From an uncultured beta proteobacterium (GTDB taxonomy: Bacteria > Pseudomonadota > Gammaproteobacteria > Burkholderiales > SG8-41): 64,000 bases of DNA. The position numbers and the translations under genes are program-made. The first letter of the stretch is position 1, and each line of letters opens with the position of its first letter. A model generated the notes under the pieces. The model was given only the letters and a program-made list of their open reading frames with translations. It made no database searches and had not been told where the DNA came from. Shown in pieces: positions 53,041 through 61,881 of this stretch. Where the stretch lies: the NCBI GenBank assembly GCA_902825845.1, contig CADECM010000008.1, positions 1-64,000 on the forward strand, given 5' to 3'.

Positions 53041-54420
53041 ATGGGCGCTACTGAAACCCTGGCACGCTGGATCGCCGGCACAAAGTACGACGAACTGCCG
53101 GCCAAAGCGATCGAGCAAGCCAAGAAATCGATATTAGACTACATCGGCACGGCCACCTACGGCACAGCGACTCCGCTCGGAAAGATCATCCTTGAATTCA
53201 CGCGTGAACAGGGCGGCAATCCACAGGCACGCGTGATTGCGACCGATATTCGCACCTCAAGTACCGCGGCTGCATTCGCCAACGGCACGGCGGGCCATGC
53301 CGAAGACTTCGATGATCTGGGCGGCGTGGGCGGCCATCCGGCCACGGTACTGACGCCCACGGTGCTCGCGCTTGCGGATGAATTGCATCTGTCCGGCCGC
53401 GACGTGCTGACGGCATGGGTGGTCGGCTATGAAGTCGGCACACGTTTGAGTTCCAACATTCATACCGACCGCGACTGGCACCCCACGGCGATATACGGCA
53501 CCATGGCCGCAGCAGCCGCCGCAGGCAAATTGCTCAAGCTCGACGCGCAAAAAATGCGCATGGCGCTGGGCATCGCCGGATCGGAAGCGGGTGGCTTACG
53601 CCGCAACTTCGGCACCATGACCAAACCATTCCATCCCGGACAAGTGGCGCGCAACGGCGTGATCGCCGCCAAGCTGGCCGCCAAAGGATTTACCGCGGAT
53701 CCGGACATCATCGAGGGCCGCCAGGGTTATGCCGATAATTTCGGCGGAGCCAAATGCAATATCCCGGCCATCACCAAATTTCTCGGCAAGGTCTACTACC
53801 TTGAGGAAGAAGGCACACGCATCAAGCCTTGGCCCTGCTGCGGCGGCAATCACCAGACACTGACCGGCCTGCTGGCGCTGTGCAAGGAGCACAAGTTCAA
53901 ACCCGACGAGATCGAAAGCATCGAGCACATCGGCCCCAACATTCCCTGCACTGGCGCGTTGTTGCGCTCAACCGTTACGCAAGGCCTCGAAGGCAAATTC
54001 ACGCTGGCCTACAATATTTCCGCGGCAATCATCGACGGCAAGGTGGATTACGAAACGTTCACCGACCAGCGCGCGGCAAAGGGCGACCTGCAGACTTTCA
54101 TGAAGCGGGTGAAAATCTCCCGCAACGATGATGTCGTTCTGCGGCGCGCGCACATCGCAGATGGCAATCCGGAGGCGCGGTTGGTCATCAGAATGCGCGA
54201 CGGCCGCGTGCACGATGTCGTGCTGGGCACGGCTTATCACCTCACCGGCGACGAAGTGCTCGACAAGTTTCGCCTTAACGCTGAAGCCACGCTCGGGCGC
54301 GAACGCGTTGCTCTGACCATTGATCTGGTCAAGCGCCTGGAACAATTAAAAGACGTCGCGGAGCTGATGGATGCGGTGACCACTGGCACCCAAACCGGCG
54401 CCAGCCGCAAGGCCGCATAG
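53041..54420 (+). CDS. MmgE/PrpD family protein (paralogue 4)
   Basis: 459-residue MmgE/PrpD protein with the complete active-site signature: HAEDFDD (86-92) with GHP at 98-100, DWHPTAIYG, and FGTMTKPFHPGQVARNG, where Lys and His are kept. WPCCGGNHQTLTG is the conserved cysteine motif before the small domain. Its N terminus MGATETLARWIAGTKYDELP resembles paralogue 5. A G-rich stretch precedes the ATG. It is followed by a strong palindromic hairpin. The substrate is unknown. Confidence 0.88.
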   Translation: MGATETLARWIAGTKYDELPAKAIEQAKKSILDYIGTATYGTATPLGKIILEFTREQGGNPQARVIATDIRTSSTAAAFANGTAGHAEDFDDLGGVGGHPATVLTPTVLALADELHLSGRDVLTAWVVGYEVGTRLSSNIHTDRDWHPTAIYGTMAAAAAAGKLLKLDAQKMRMALGIAGSEAGGLRRNFGTMTKPFHPGQVARNGVIAAKLAAKGFTADPDIIEGRQGYADNFGGAKCNIPAITKFLGKVYYLEEEGTRIKPWPCCGGNHQTLTGLLALCKEHKFKPDEIESIEHIGPNIPCTGALLRSTVTQGLEGKFTLAYNISAAIIDGKVDYETFTDQRAAKGDLQTFMKRVKISRNDDVVLRRAHIADGNPEARLVIRMRDGRVHDVVLGTAYHLTGDEVLDKFRLNAEATLGRERVALTIDLVKRLEQLKDVAELMDAVTTGTQTGASRKAA

Positions 54421-54432
54421 CCACCCACAGTC

Positions 54433-54468
54433 ATGCCCGCATGCCGGCTGCGGCCGGCATGCGGGCAT
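54433..54468. other. Perfect 16-bp stem-loop (possible bidirectional terminator)
   Basis: ATGCCCGCATGCCGGC (54433-54448) pairs exactly with 54453-54468; loop TGCG. It lies 12 bases after the PrpD stop and before the converging hydrolase gene. No good T-run follows on the plus strand, so it may act as a transcript-stabilising or terminator-like hairpin. Confidence 0.75.
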
Positions 54469-54548
54469 TGCGTGCAAAAAAGAGCAGGTCAGCGCATTCC
54501 TGCCGCGCAAAATATTGTGCGGTCGAGATTCGAAATCGCGTTTCGCGT

Positions 54549-55343
54549 TCAGGCCACTGCAGTGTGCGCCTGGCGCCGTGCGGCGCGTGCGCGCGCCGCC
54601 TCACCAAAGGCCGTATAGAGCGCGCCCGACAACTCGTGGCATTCAGGTTGCCACTCGGCATGCCACTGCACACCGACAATAAACTGCGTATTGTCGCAAT
54701 AGCGAATGCCTTCGATCACGCCATCGGGTGACACCGCCTCCACCAGAAGGCCATTGCCAAGACGATCCACCCCCTGACCATGCAGTGAGTTCACCATCAA
54801 CTCGTCCTTTCCGGTGAGCGAGTGAAACAACCCGCCCGAAGTCAGTTTGACCAGATGGTTCGGCCTAAAGATCTCTTCCTGCGTGACATCGTCGTGCCGC
54901 GGCCTGCGATGGTCATTCTTGCCCGACAATTGATGGATTCGATAGTGCAGTGAACCGCCCATCGCGACGTTGATCTCCTGTATGCCGCGGCAGATGCCAA
55001 ACACCGGCACGCGCGACGCAATGCACGCACGCACCAGCGGCAATACCAGCGCATCACGCCCCGGATCAATGAATTCGTCATCCGGAAACGGCGGCCCGTC
55101 GTAATGATGCGGCTCGACATTGGCACGCCCGCCGGTGAGCACGAAACCATCCATGCGGGAGATCAATTCGGCAACGTCCATTGCCGTGCCGACCGGCGGC
55201 AGCAATACCGGTATGCAATCCACCATGCGCAGCAGCGAATGAATATTGCGCTCGCCGGTGGCATGCACCAGGTGGCGCCTCTCGGCGGCTTGCATGGCAT
55301 TGGCGGACACTCCGATAAGCGGCCGCAGCGCAGTTCGATTCAT
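54549..55343 (-). CDS. Gamma-glutamyl hydrolase-type class I glutamine amidotransferase (PuuD-like)
   Basis: 264-residue peptidase C26 family protein. The nucleophile elbow is VFGICRGIQEINVAMGG with the catalytic Cys, and FIVGVQWHAEWQ carries the His-x-Glu pair. The strand MDGFVLTGGRANVEPHHY is the typical substrate region of gamma-glutamyl-GABA hydrolases. Start ATG 55343 (MNRTALRPLIGVSANA) is family-like; the frame continues upstream without support. It is 86 bases from the aminotransferase gene on the same strand. Likely hydrolysis of a gamma-glutamyl amide; pathway unknown. Confidence 0.87.
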   Translation of the reverse strand: MNRTALRPLIGVSANAMQAAERRHLVHATGERNIHSLLRMVDCIPVLLPPVGTAMDVAELISRMDGFVLTGGRANVEPHHYDGPPFPDDEFIDPGRDALVLPLVRACIASRVPVFGICRGIQEINVAMGGSLHYRIHQLSGKNDHRRPRHDDVTQEEIFRPNHLVKLTSGGLFHSLTGKDELMVNSLHGQGVDRLGNGLLVEAVSPDGVIEGIRYCDNTQFIVGVQWHAEWQPECHELSGALYTAFGEAARARAARRQAHTAVA

Positions 55344-55429
55344 GGCAAAAGTATCGCGCAAATCGTGGGGGTCATGGGTAGTTCGGATATCACGGTCAGA
55401 ACAATAATTTTGCGTACCTTGTCCATGCG

Positions 55430-56833
55430 TCAGGCCGTCATGCTGCGAACCAGATCGCGCGTAGCATCTATAAACCGATCCATTTGGTCGACTGAATTCC
55501 ACACGCAGGCGTTGGCGCGAAGCGCATAGCCAAAGGGCTTGGGCGCAAGCGTATCCGGATCGCGATTGGGCACCAGCCCCGTGGGAAACGCCGCGGCTTG
55601 CGGATCGGGCGCACGCGTCAGGCCATCGGGTCCGACGCCGCCGCCGGAGATGCGGAAACCGCATTCGTTGAGCAAGCGCCGCCGGAACTGCAGGTTGAAC
55701 TCGGGATCGCGGCGCTGCTCGGCGCCCAAGAAAGGATTGAAGCAAACGATCGCGGATTTCAACGCCGGATCAATCGTAGGCTGCAGCAGCGCCTCGTCGC
55801 CAAACGTCGCGACAATGCGCTGGCGCAGATAGTCCGCGAGATTGTGGGTCCACGCCTGGATGCGCGCGCGCCCGATTTGATCCCACACGTCGCACACATC
55901 GCCCAGCGCGCGCCAGTCTGCCGACTCCGGAAAACCATAGCGGCTCATAGCAGCACCAATATCGAAATCCGCGGGACGGCTGCCATCAAACGGCACGTCG
56001 CGCGCGGAACTGCGAACGAGGTGAAATCGCGGCAATGGCGTCGGGTTGGCCGCATGCTGACGATTGCGAACGTAAATGATGCCCGTACCGCCCGGACCAC
56101 ACTGCCACTTGTGACCGGAAATGGCCCAGAAATCGATGCCGCTTTCATCCAGACGCGGGTCAATCATGCCGCCGTAATGCGCGCCGTCTGCGACTGTGAT
56201 CACCCCCGCCTCTTGCGCCAGCGCCGCAAGGCGCCGTTCGGGCAGCCGTTGCCCGTTCGGCCACAATGGGCTGGAAAAGAACATGACCCGCGTGACACCA
56301 GGATTGATGCGTTTGCGCACTGCCTCGACCACTTCGTCGGCGGTCGCGTTTCGATGCACCGGAACGCCCCATTGCACGATTTTGACGCCAAAGCGCGCCG
56401 ACAGTCGCAATACCGTCGCAAGCCCTGCGGGATGCTCCATCGGCGTGACCAGGATCTCATCGCCTGGTCGCCATTCGATACCCATCAGTATTTGACCAAG
56501 TGCGTCGGTGGTGTTCCGCGAAATGGCAATTTCATCCACGCTCGCACCGTAGCCGCGGGCGATACGCGCACGCGTCGTGGCGGGCGGTTCCAGGTGGACA
56601 GGAAACGGGTCGCGCGCAATCTGGTCAAGACCCTCTTTGTGGCGCTGTCGGACACGGTCGGGCTGCGAACCCTTTTGGCCGGCCATCAGGTAAACCACCT
56701 TGGGGTCAAGTGAAAACTGCTGCGCAAAGGCCTGGAAAACCGGCGCCTCCGCGGCGAAGAATGCCGCCTGTTCAGCGCTCATGAATGCACTGCGCGCCGA
56801 ATCCACGGCAGCCGGGCTGCTAAAGTCGGTCAT
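55430..56833 (-). CDS. Class V aminotransferase family protein (isopenicillin N epimerase-like)
   Basis: 467-residue PLP enzyme of the class V aminotransferase fold. The cofactor lysine is in ISGHKWQCGPGGTGIIYV. SRNTTDALGQIL and TPMEHPAGLATVLRL form the phosphate and substrate regions, and VADGAHYGG holds the Asp that contacts the pyridine nitrogen. It resembles the isopenicillin N epimerase/EgtE-like subgroup. The reaction may be C-S lysis, epimerisation or transamination. It forms a minus-strand unit with the glutamine-amidotransferase-like hydrolase, so an amino-acid-like substrate shared by both is probable. Start ATG 56833 follows a weak ribosome site. Confidence 0.87.
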   Translation of the reverse strand: MTDFSSPAAVDSARSAFMSAEQAAFFAAEAPVFQAFAQQFSLDPKVVYLMAGQKGSQPDRVRQRHKEGLDQIARDPFPVHLEPPATTRARIARGYGASVDEIAISRNTTDALGQILMGIEWRPGDEILVTPMEHPAGLATVLRLSARFGVKIVQWGVPVHRNATADEVVEAVRKRINPGVTRVMFFSSPLWPNGQRLPERRLAALAQEAGVITVADGAHYGGMIDPRLDESGIDFWAISGHKWQCGPGGTGIIYVRNRQHAANPTPLPRFHLVRSSARDVPFDGSRPADFDIGAAMSRYGFPESADWRALGDVCDVWDQIGRARIQAWTHNLADYLRQRIVATFGDEALLQPTIDPALKSAIVCFNPFLGAEQRRDPEFNLQFRRRLLNECGFRISGGGVGPDGLTRAPDPQAAAFPTGLVPNRDPDTLAPKPFGYALRANACVWNSVDQMDRFIDATRDLVRSMTA

Positions 56834-57009
56834 AACAAGACACCGTCGCGGACAACAGTTGTTCTGTACCGTTCCGGGCGATTGTCGAACGACGTTCGGA
56901 CTCGCCGTCAGGCGTTGAAATGCTGAGTGTCATAACGTTCGAATCTATCGCCTGCCCATGCGCCGGTCAATAGCGACAGGGTTTCGTCGCCAGTCTTCCG
57001 CGACCGGCC

Positions 57010-58596
57010 TCACTTGTCGAGCCATACATCCTCCATGCGCAGGTTGCTGTACTGATTGTTCAAACTGGGCACATACCCTTTGACGTATGGGCGCCGGCAA
57101 TACGGCAGCGCCGCGAAGGTAATCGTCGGCCGCACCACATCCATTTGCAGCTTGCGATCGATTTCCTTGACCAGCTTCTTGCGCTCGTTCTGGTCAGCCA
57201 TGGCCGATTGTTTCTCTATCAGTGCTTCCACGTCCTTGTTGCAATAGCCATCGTAGTTGCCGCGGGCGTCGCATACGTAGCTCTCGTAAAACGACACGTC
57301 CGGGTCGTCTATCGCCTGCCCGCGCGAGCGAACGGCTACCGCATAGCCTCGCTTGGCAAGTATGTTGGTCCAGATCGCCGTGTCTATCATCTTCATCTCG
57401 CCTTTGGCGTAAATCTTGGCGAGGTGGTCCAGGATCAGCACGGAAGTGTCGCGATAGCGCGCCACGTCGCGCGTACTCAGTACGAAATTCAGCGGCTTGT
57501 CCGGCCCGTAGCCGGCTTCCCGCATGAGCTTGCGCGCCTCTTCGCGCCGCTTTTCCAGGTCCCCGCTGTAGCCCGGAATGGAGGCCAGATCTTTTGTGTC
57601 CAGTCCCCAGGAACCCTCCGGCGGCGGCATCAATTCGCCGCCGAGACGGTCGAGTCCGGCGCCTTTGACCTTGATCACCGCCTGACGGTCAATCGCCAGC
57701 GCAAATGCCCGGCGAACGCGCAAGTCCTTGAACGGCGCGACATTGCGGTTGATCATCAACTGCGTATACGCATAGCTCAGACCCACCTCACAAATGGCGT
57801 CAGGCACCTTCGCCTTGACTTCGGCAAGCAGGGATGCACTGGGCGTGTAGATATCGGTGTCGCCCGCGACGAAGGCCAGGTTGCGCGTGCTGGGCGAGGA
57901 AATGATCGGCATGTCGATGCCATCGAGGTAGGGGCGCCCCGCCTTAAAGTAGTTGGGGTTTTTCACCAGCCGGATCATTTTTCCCGACTCGATGGATTTC
58001 ACCATGAACGGGCCGGTGCCTATGGGTTTCTGCCGCATCTGGCGCCCATCGACGTGGCACGGATAGACCACCGACCAGCCGGCCGCAAAGAAGCCAAGAA
58101 AAGACGGTTGCGGGCGCCCAAGGCGGAAGCTCACCTGATCCTCGCCTTCCACCACGATCTCGCGCAGGTTGGCATACCACGATTTGCGTGGATTCTTGCG
58201 CCAGCCCGCATCCTTATTGCCGGATACGGCATCCCAGGTGCACTTGACATCAGCCGCGGTGAACGGCTTGCCATCGTGCCATTTGACGCCGCGGCGCAGC
58301 TTGAACGTCAGCGTCTTGCGGTCCGCGCTCCACGTCCAGCTGGTCGCCAGATCCGGCACCAGCTGATCGGGCTTGCTGACACTCCTGGACGAATCGAACG
58401 TGACCAGATTATTGAACACCGGCACAAACGGCGTGGTCACGATGTTCGATCCTTCCTCATGCAAGGACGCACTGGGTGGATTTTCGTCACTCGCCCGCCG
58501 CAGTGTGCCGCCCGATTTTTGCGCCAGCGCATCGGTTGCAAGGCACGCAACCATCAGCAGCGGAATCGACATGCGCCGTATGTGTCCGAGATTCAT
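57010..58596 (-). CDS. Extracellular solute-binding protein, family 5, copy 2
   Basis: 528-residue SBP_bac_5 protein with a Sec signal peptide (MNLGHIRRMSIPLLMVACLATDALA). VKWHDGKPFTAADVKCTWDAV, KPIGTGPFMVKSIESG and LRVRRAFALAIDRQAV are family segments. It is a paralogue of the protein at 35386. Start ATG 58596 has GGGGAG; a longer frame to 58659 lacks support. No permease or ATPase genes are next to it, so it may use the importer at 37030-41058 or another one. The ligand is unknown. Confidence 0.9.
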   Translation of the reverse strand: MNLGHIRRMSIPLLMVACLATDALAQKSGGTLRRASDENPPSASLHEEGSNIVTTPFVPVFNNLVTFDSSRSVSKPDQLVPDLATSWTWSADRKTLTFKLRRGVKWHDGKPFTAADVKCTWDAVSGNKDAGWRKNPRKSWYANLREIVVEGEDQVSFRLGRPQPSFLGFFAAGWSVVYPCHVDGRQMRQKPIGTGPFMVKSIESGKMIRLVKNPNYFKAGRPYLDGIDMPIISSPSTRNLAFVAGDTDIYTPSASLLAEVKAKVPDAICEVGLSYAYTQLMINRNVAPFKDLRVRRAFALAIDRQAVIKVKGAGLDRLGGELMPPPEGSWGLDTKDLASIPGYSGDLEKRREEARKLMREAGYGPDKPLNFVLSTRDVARYRDTSVLILDHLAKIYAKGEMKMIDTAIWTNILAKRGYAVAVRSRGQAIDDPDVSFYESYVCDARGNYDGYCNKDVEALIEKQSAMADQNERKKLVKEIDRKLQMDVVRPTITFAALPYCRRPYVKGYVPSLNNQYSNLRMEDVWLDK

Positions 58597-58798
58597 TGCT
58601 CTCCCCGTTCGAATAGTGATCAATTGCCGTGCCGAATCAAAGCATAGCAAATCCGGCATACCCTGGGCGGAATTCGCCGCGAAGGGTCGCGCCTATGACA
58701 TATGCGCTTTCTCGCTTGCCGCCAGTGCGCTATGCTGCGTGTCCGCGCCCGTGTAACGTCGAGCGTGCCCTGCCCTTGACAACAATTCAGCCCGCAAC

Positions 58799-60124
58799 AT
58801 GTTTTCCCATGCTCCGCTGACCGTACGCGCCGCGGTTCTCTTTTTTGTGCCGCTCATACTCACCACCGAGCTGCATCAGTTTTCACACTCGCTGGTTCAC
58901 GCCTTTCTGGCACGGCTGGGTGACGCCACCACCACCCTCGCGGCATTCAGCGTGGCCTTCGCGTTCAACACCACGTTCAGCGGCACCATGAGCGTCAGCA
59001 TACAGGCCGGCATGACCTACATCACCGACAAGGCCTCGTTCTGGCGCGTGACGCGCTTCTACTTTCTCATCGCGCTGGTGCCGTTCTTCTTCATTGAAAC
59101 CATCGCGCTGACATCCATGGGCGATTGGCTGTTCAGTACGATGATGGGGGCCAGCCCGCAGGTGACGCGGCTCGCCAAGGGCGCTTCGGCGGTAATGGGA
59201 TTGTGGGTCATCCCGAATCAGGTGCGTAACATTGCCACCGCCCTGTGCATGAATCGCCGGCGCACGATTCTGATCTCCCATGCGACGATGGTGCGGCTGG
59301 TGTCGCAGGCGCTGATGCTGATGGTGCTGCCGCTGTGGCTGGAAGGCGCCGTGGCCGGTGCCGCATCACTGGTCGGCTGCATGACGGTGGAGGCACTTTA
59401 TATGTACTGGGTGAGCCGGCAGTTCTACGCGGAACTGCCCGCAAGCGGAGGAGAACAGACCTCCTATCGCCGAATGTGGCAGTTTTCGTGGCCGCTGATG
59501 GTGACGCAGATTACCGAAAACGGCGTGAGCTTCGCCATCAATTTCTTCCTCGGCCGTCTGGCCAATCCGGATCTGGCCCTGGCTGCTTTTGGCGTGGTCA
59601 ATGCACTGAATTCCCTGGTCGCTTCGCCCTTGCGCAATCTGGTGCAAACCACGCAGGCGCTGGTGCACAGCCGCGACGACATGCGCGTGATGCTGAAGTT
59701 TGCGCACCGCCTGACGCTGGTGTACGCGGTGTTGGTTGTAGGCCTGTTTTACACGCCCATGCGCGATGTGATTCTTGGCAACATCATGGGACTGCCACCC
59801 CAACTCAGCAGCTACGCCGCGCCCGGCGTACAAATGCTGCTGTTTGTGGTGGTGGTATGGGGCTATTCCTCGCTGTTCCGCGGCCTGCTGTCGGCGATGC
59901 GCAAAACGCAAATCATCGCGGGCAGCGCGTTGATACGGTTGCTGGTGGTGATCAGCGTCGGCAGCGTCACACTCTTTGCACCCGATCTCAACGGTGCGGC
60001 AGTCGGTGTCGCGGCCGTGGGCTGCGCATTCCTCGCCGAAATTCTGATTCTCGGACGGCGGCTGTACGCGTATAGCCGCAGCACAGGGCCATTGTTTCCG
60101 AGGGAAACAGCATCGGGCGGTTGA
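58799..60124 (+). CDS. MOP-superfamily membrane transporter (MATE/ANKH-like)
   Basis: 441-residue polytopic protein with about 12 hydrophobic segments in two halves (RAAVLFFVPLILTTELHQFSH opening the first, QFSWPLMVTQITENGVSFAI opening the second). This two-half layout, each half opening with a polar residue inside a membrane segment, is that of MOP exporters. Blocks such as SWPLMVTQITENGVSFAINFFL and GGLLSAMRKTQ-like RGLLSAMRKTQIIAG recall the ANKH (progressive ankylosis) family more than classical drug-efflux MATE proteins; this is my reading only. It is transcribed alone, divergent from the solute-binding protein. Cargo unknown. Confidence 0.75.
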   Translation: MFSHAPLTVRAAVLFFVPLILTTELHQFSHSLVHAFLARLGDATTTLAAFSVAFAFNTTFSGTMSVSIQAGMTYITDKASFWRVTRFYFLIALVPFFFIETIALTSMGDWLFSTMMGASPQVTRLAKGASAVMGLWVIPNQVRNIATALCMNRRRTILISHATMVRLVSQALMLMVLPLWLEGAVAGAASLVGCMTVEALYMYWVSRQFYAELPASGGEQTSYRRMWQFSWPLMVTQITENGVSFAINFFLGRLANPDLALAAFGVVNALNSLVASPLRNLVQTTQALVHSRDDMRVMLKFAHRLTLVYAVLVVGLFYTPMRDVILGNIMGLPPQLSSYAAPGVQMLLFVVVVWGYSSLFRGLLSAMRKTQIIAGSALIRLLVVISVGSVTLFAPDLNGAAVGVAAVGCAFLAEILILGRRLYAYSRSTGPLFPRETASGG

Positions 60125-60571
60125 TGTCGACTGCACAAAAATATAAACGTAAGATATTGATTTTAATATATTTTCTATTATTCCCTGGCGAAAAATCCGT
60201 AACCGTCGGAAGCAACGTGTTGGTTTCAGCCTGACAGCCGTCCGCAAATCCGGCGCCGCCCGACCTGAGCGATGCGGTGATGCCTAAGGGTGTATCGGCT
60301 TGATGGCCGTCTCGTAGTTCCGCCCCAGCCGACCTGAGTGCGCGCTGCGACTTGCGTGCACCGGACGCCGTGCGCATGGCGGGCCGCCATCGCCTTTCGG
60401 AAATGGAACTGAAAATTTTGCCGGACTCACTGCGCACCGCGGCACGCATGCCCGCATACACCACGTCGATCAAACGGGAAGCCTCGTGATCGTGCGCCAC
60501 CCGGCGCGCGGTGGCATAATCCAAGCCATCCACATACGCACAGCCGGTAGCAACATTCAAGGAGGCAGATC
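60125..60571. other. 447-bp intergenic region with motif copy 9 and a diverged direct repeat
   Basis: No gene. The AT-rich start holds motif copy 9. Further on, two diverged copies of a roughly 48-bp segment lie at 60230-60277 and 60299-60347, sharing GCCGTC, TCCG and GACCTGAG in the same order with a period of about 69 bases. GGAGG precedes the next ATG. Confidence 0.5.
60150..60165 (-). repeat. AT-rich 16-bp motif, copy 9 (minus orientation)
   Basis: On the minus strand TAAAATCAATATCTTA, about 25 bases after the transporter stop. Confidence 0.6.
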
Positions 60572-61807
60572 ATGGACTTTGCATTTACACCCGAGCAGGA
60601 GGCGCTGCGACAGGAAGTGCGCGACTTTATCGCCAAGGAATTCACGCCCGAGGTTTACGCGGAGATGGAGGAACACAACGAGGGCCGTCCGTTTCATCGA
60701 ACCGCCTGTCGCACGCCGCATGTGAGCGCGTTTTTCCAGAAAATCGCGGACCGCGGGTGGTACGGCATTAGCTATCCGAAAAAGTACGGCGGACAAGGCG
60801 GCGACCGTATCTCGCAGTACATCGTGGAAGAGGAATTGTATCGGGTCAACATCAGCATTTCGCTGGGCGGCAGTGGCGCACCGGCCATCATGGCCGCGGG
60901 CACGGAAGAACAGAAGCAATACTTCATCCCCAAACTGATCAGCGGGGAGGTCATGTTTGCCCAGGGCTTCACCGAGCCGCGCGGCGGCGCCGACCTCGCC
61001 TCGCTGCAATGCCGCGCCGTGCGTGACGGTGACTACTACGTCATCAACGGGCAGAAGATTTACACCTCCAATGCCGAATCCGCCACGCACATCTACATCA
61101 TGGTGCGGACCAACAAGGACGCGCCCAAGCATGAGGGCATTTCGATACTGCTGGTGCCAATGGACACACCGGGGATCACCATCCGCCCGTTGTGGAGCAT
61201 TCAGAACAACCCGCGCGCGCCGCAGACCACGACTTACGGCCACGCTCGCACCAACGAAACATTTTACGACAATGTGCGCGTACATAAATCCGCGCTGCTG
61301 GGCGAGGAAAACAAAGGCTGGCGCGTGGGATCAATGGGTCTGAATCTCGACCGTGTCGGCGCCGCGCGATATCTGATTTCGGTACGGCGCGATGAGGACA
61401 TCGTCAATTGGATCAAGTCGAGCCGCGACATGGGCGACTTCAGCCCCGCCGACGACGAAGCCATTCGCGACAAGGTTGCCGAGCTTTGGATCGAGGCGCA
61501 GGTATGCCGGTTGATGACGATGCGCAGCATGTCAATCGTCGAACGCGGTGGCAAATTCACCTATGAAGGTTCGGCGGAAAAAGTGTGGGCGCCGGAGCAT
61601 GGCGTCCGAACCACGGAAGCGATCACCCAGATGCTCGGACCCTATGCACAATTGCTGAACGGCTCGCCTCACGCCATCCGCGGCGGCCTGTTTGCGCACA
61701 ATCTGATGGGCGCGTTTCAATCGGGTATCAACCACGGCAGCGTGCAGGTGATGCGAGACCAGGTGGCACGGCGCGGACTGGAAATGCCCAGGGCGCGCAG
61801 GGGCTAA
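60572..61807 (+). CDS. Acyl-CoA dehydrogenase (paralogue of the one at 43178)
   Basis: 411-residue acyl-CoA dehydrogenase. Segments are ISYPKKYGGQGGDRIS, FTEPRGGADLASLQC, NGQKIYTSNAESATHIY and GLNLDRVGAARYLISVRR. It is nearly collinear with the 413-residue enzyme at 43178. There is no adjacent second dehydrogenase; it is followed by PrpD paralogue 5 after 74 bases. GGAGG precedes the ATG. The missing small partner suggests it may work as a homomer or share the partner at 42002. Substrate unknown. Confidence 0.9.
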   Translation: MDFAFTPEQEALRQEVRDFIAKEFTPEVYAEMEEHNEGRPFHRTACRTPHVSAFFQKIADRGWYGISYPKKYGGQGGDRISQYIVEEELYRVNISISLGGSGAPAIMAAGTEEQKQYFIPKLISGEVMFAQGFTEPRGGADLASLQCRAVRDGDYYVINGQKIYTSNAESATHIYIMVRTNKDAPKHEGISILLVPMDTPGITIRPLWSIQNNPRAPQTTTYGHARTNETFYDNVRVHKSALLGEENKGWRVGSMGLNLDRVGAARYLISVRRDEDIVNWIKSSRDMGDFSPADDEAIRDKVAELWIEAQVCRLMTMRSMSIVERGGKFTYEGSAEKVWAPEHGVRTTEAITQMLGPYAQLLNGSPHAIRGGLFAHNLMGAFQSGINHGSVQVMRDQVARRGLEMPRARRG

Positions 61808-61881
61808 CTGCCGGAAGGCGGGCCGGCGGATTGGATTCTGCCGGCCGCGGCGCGGACACGCGCACAACAAGACAAGGAAAT

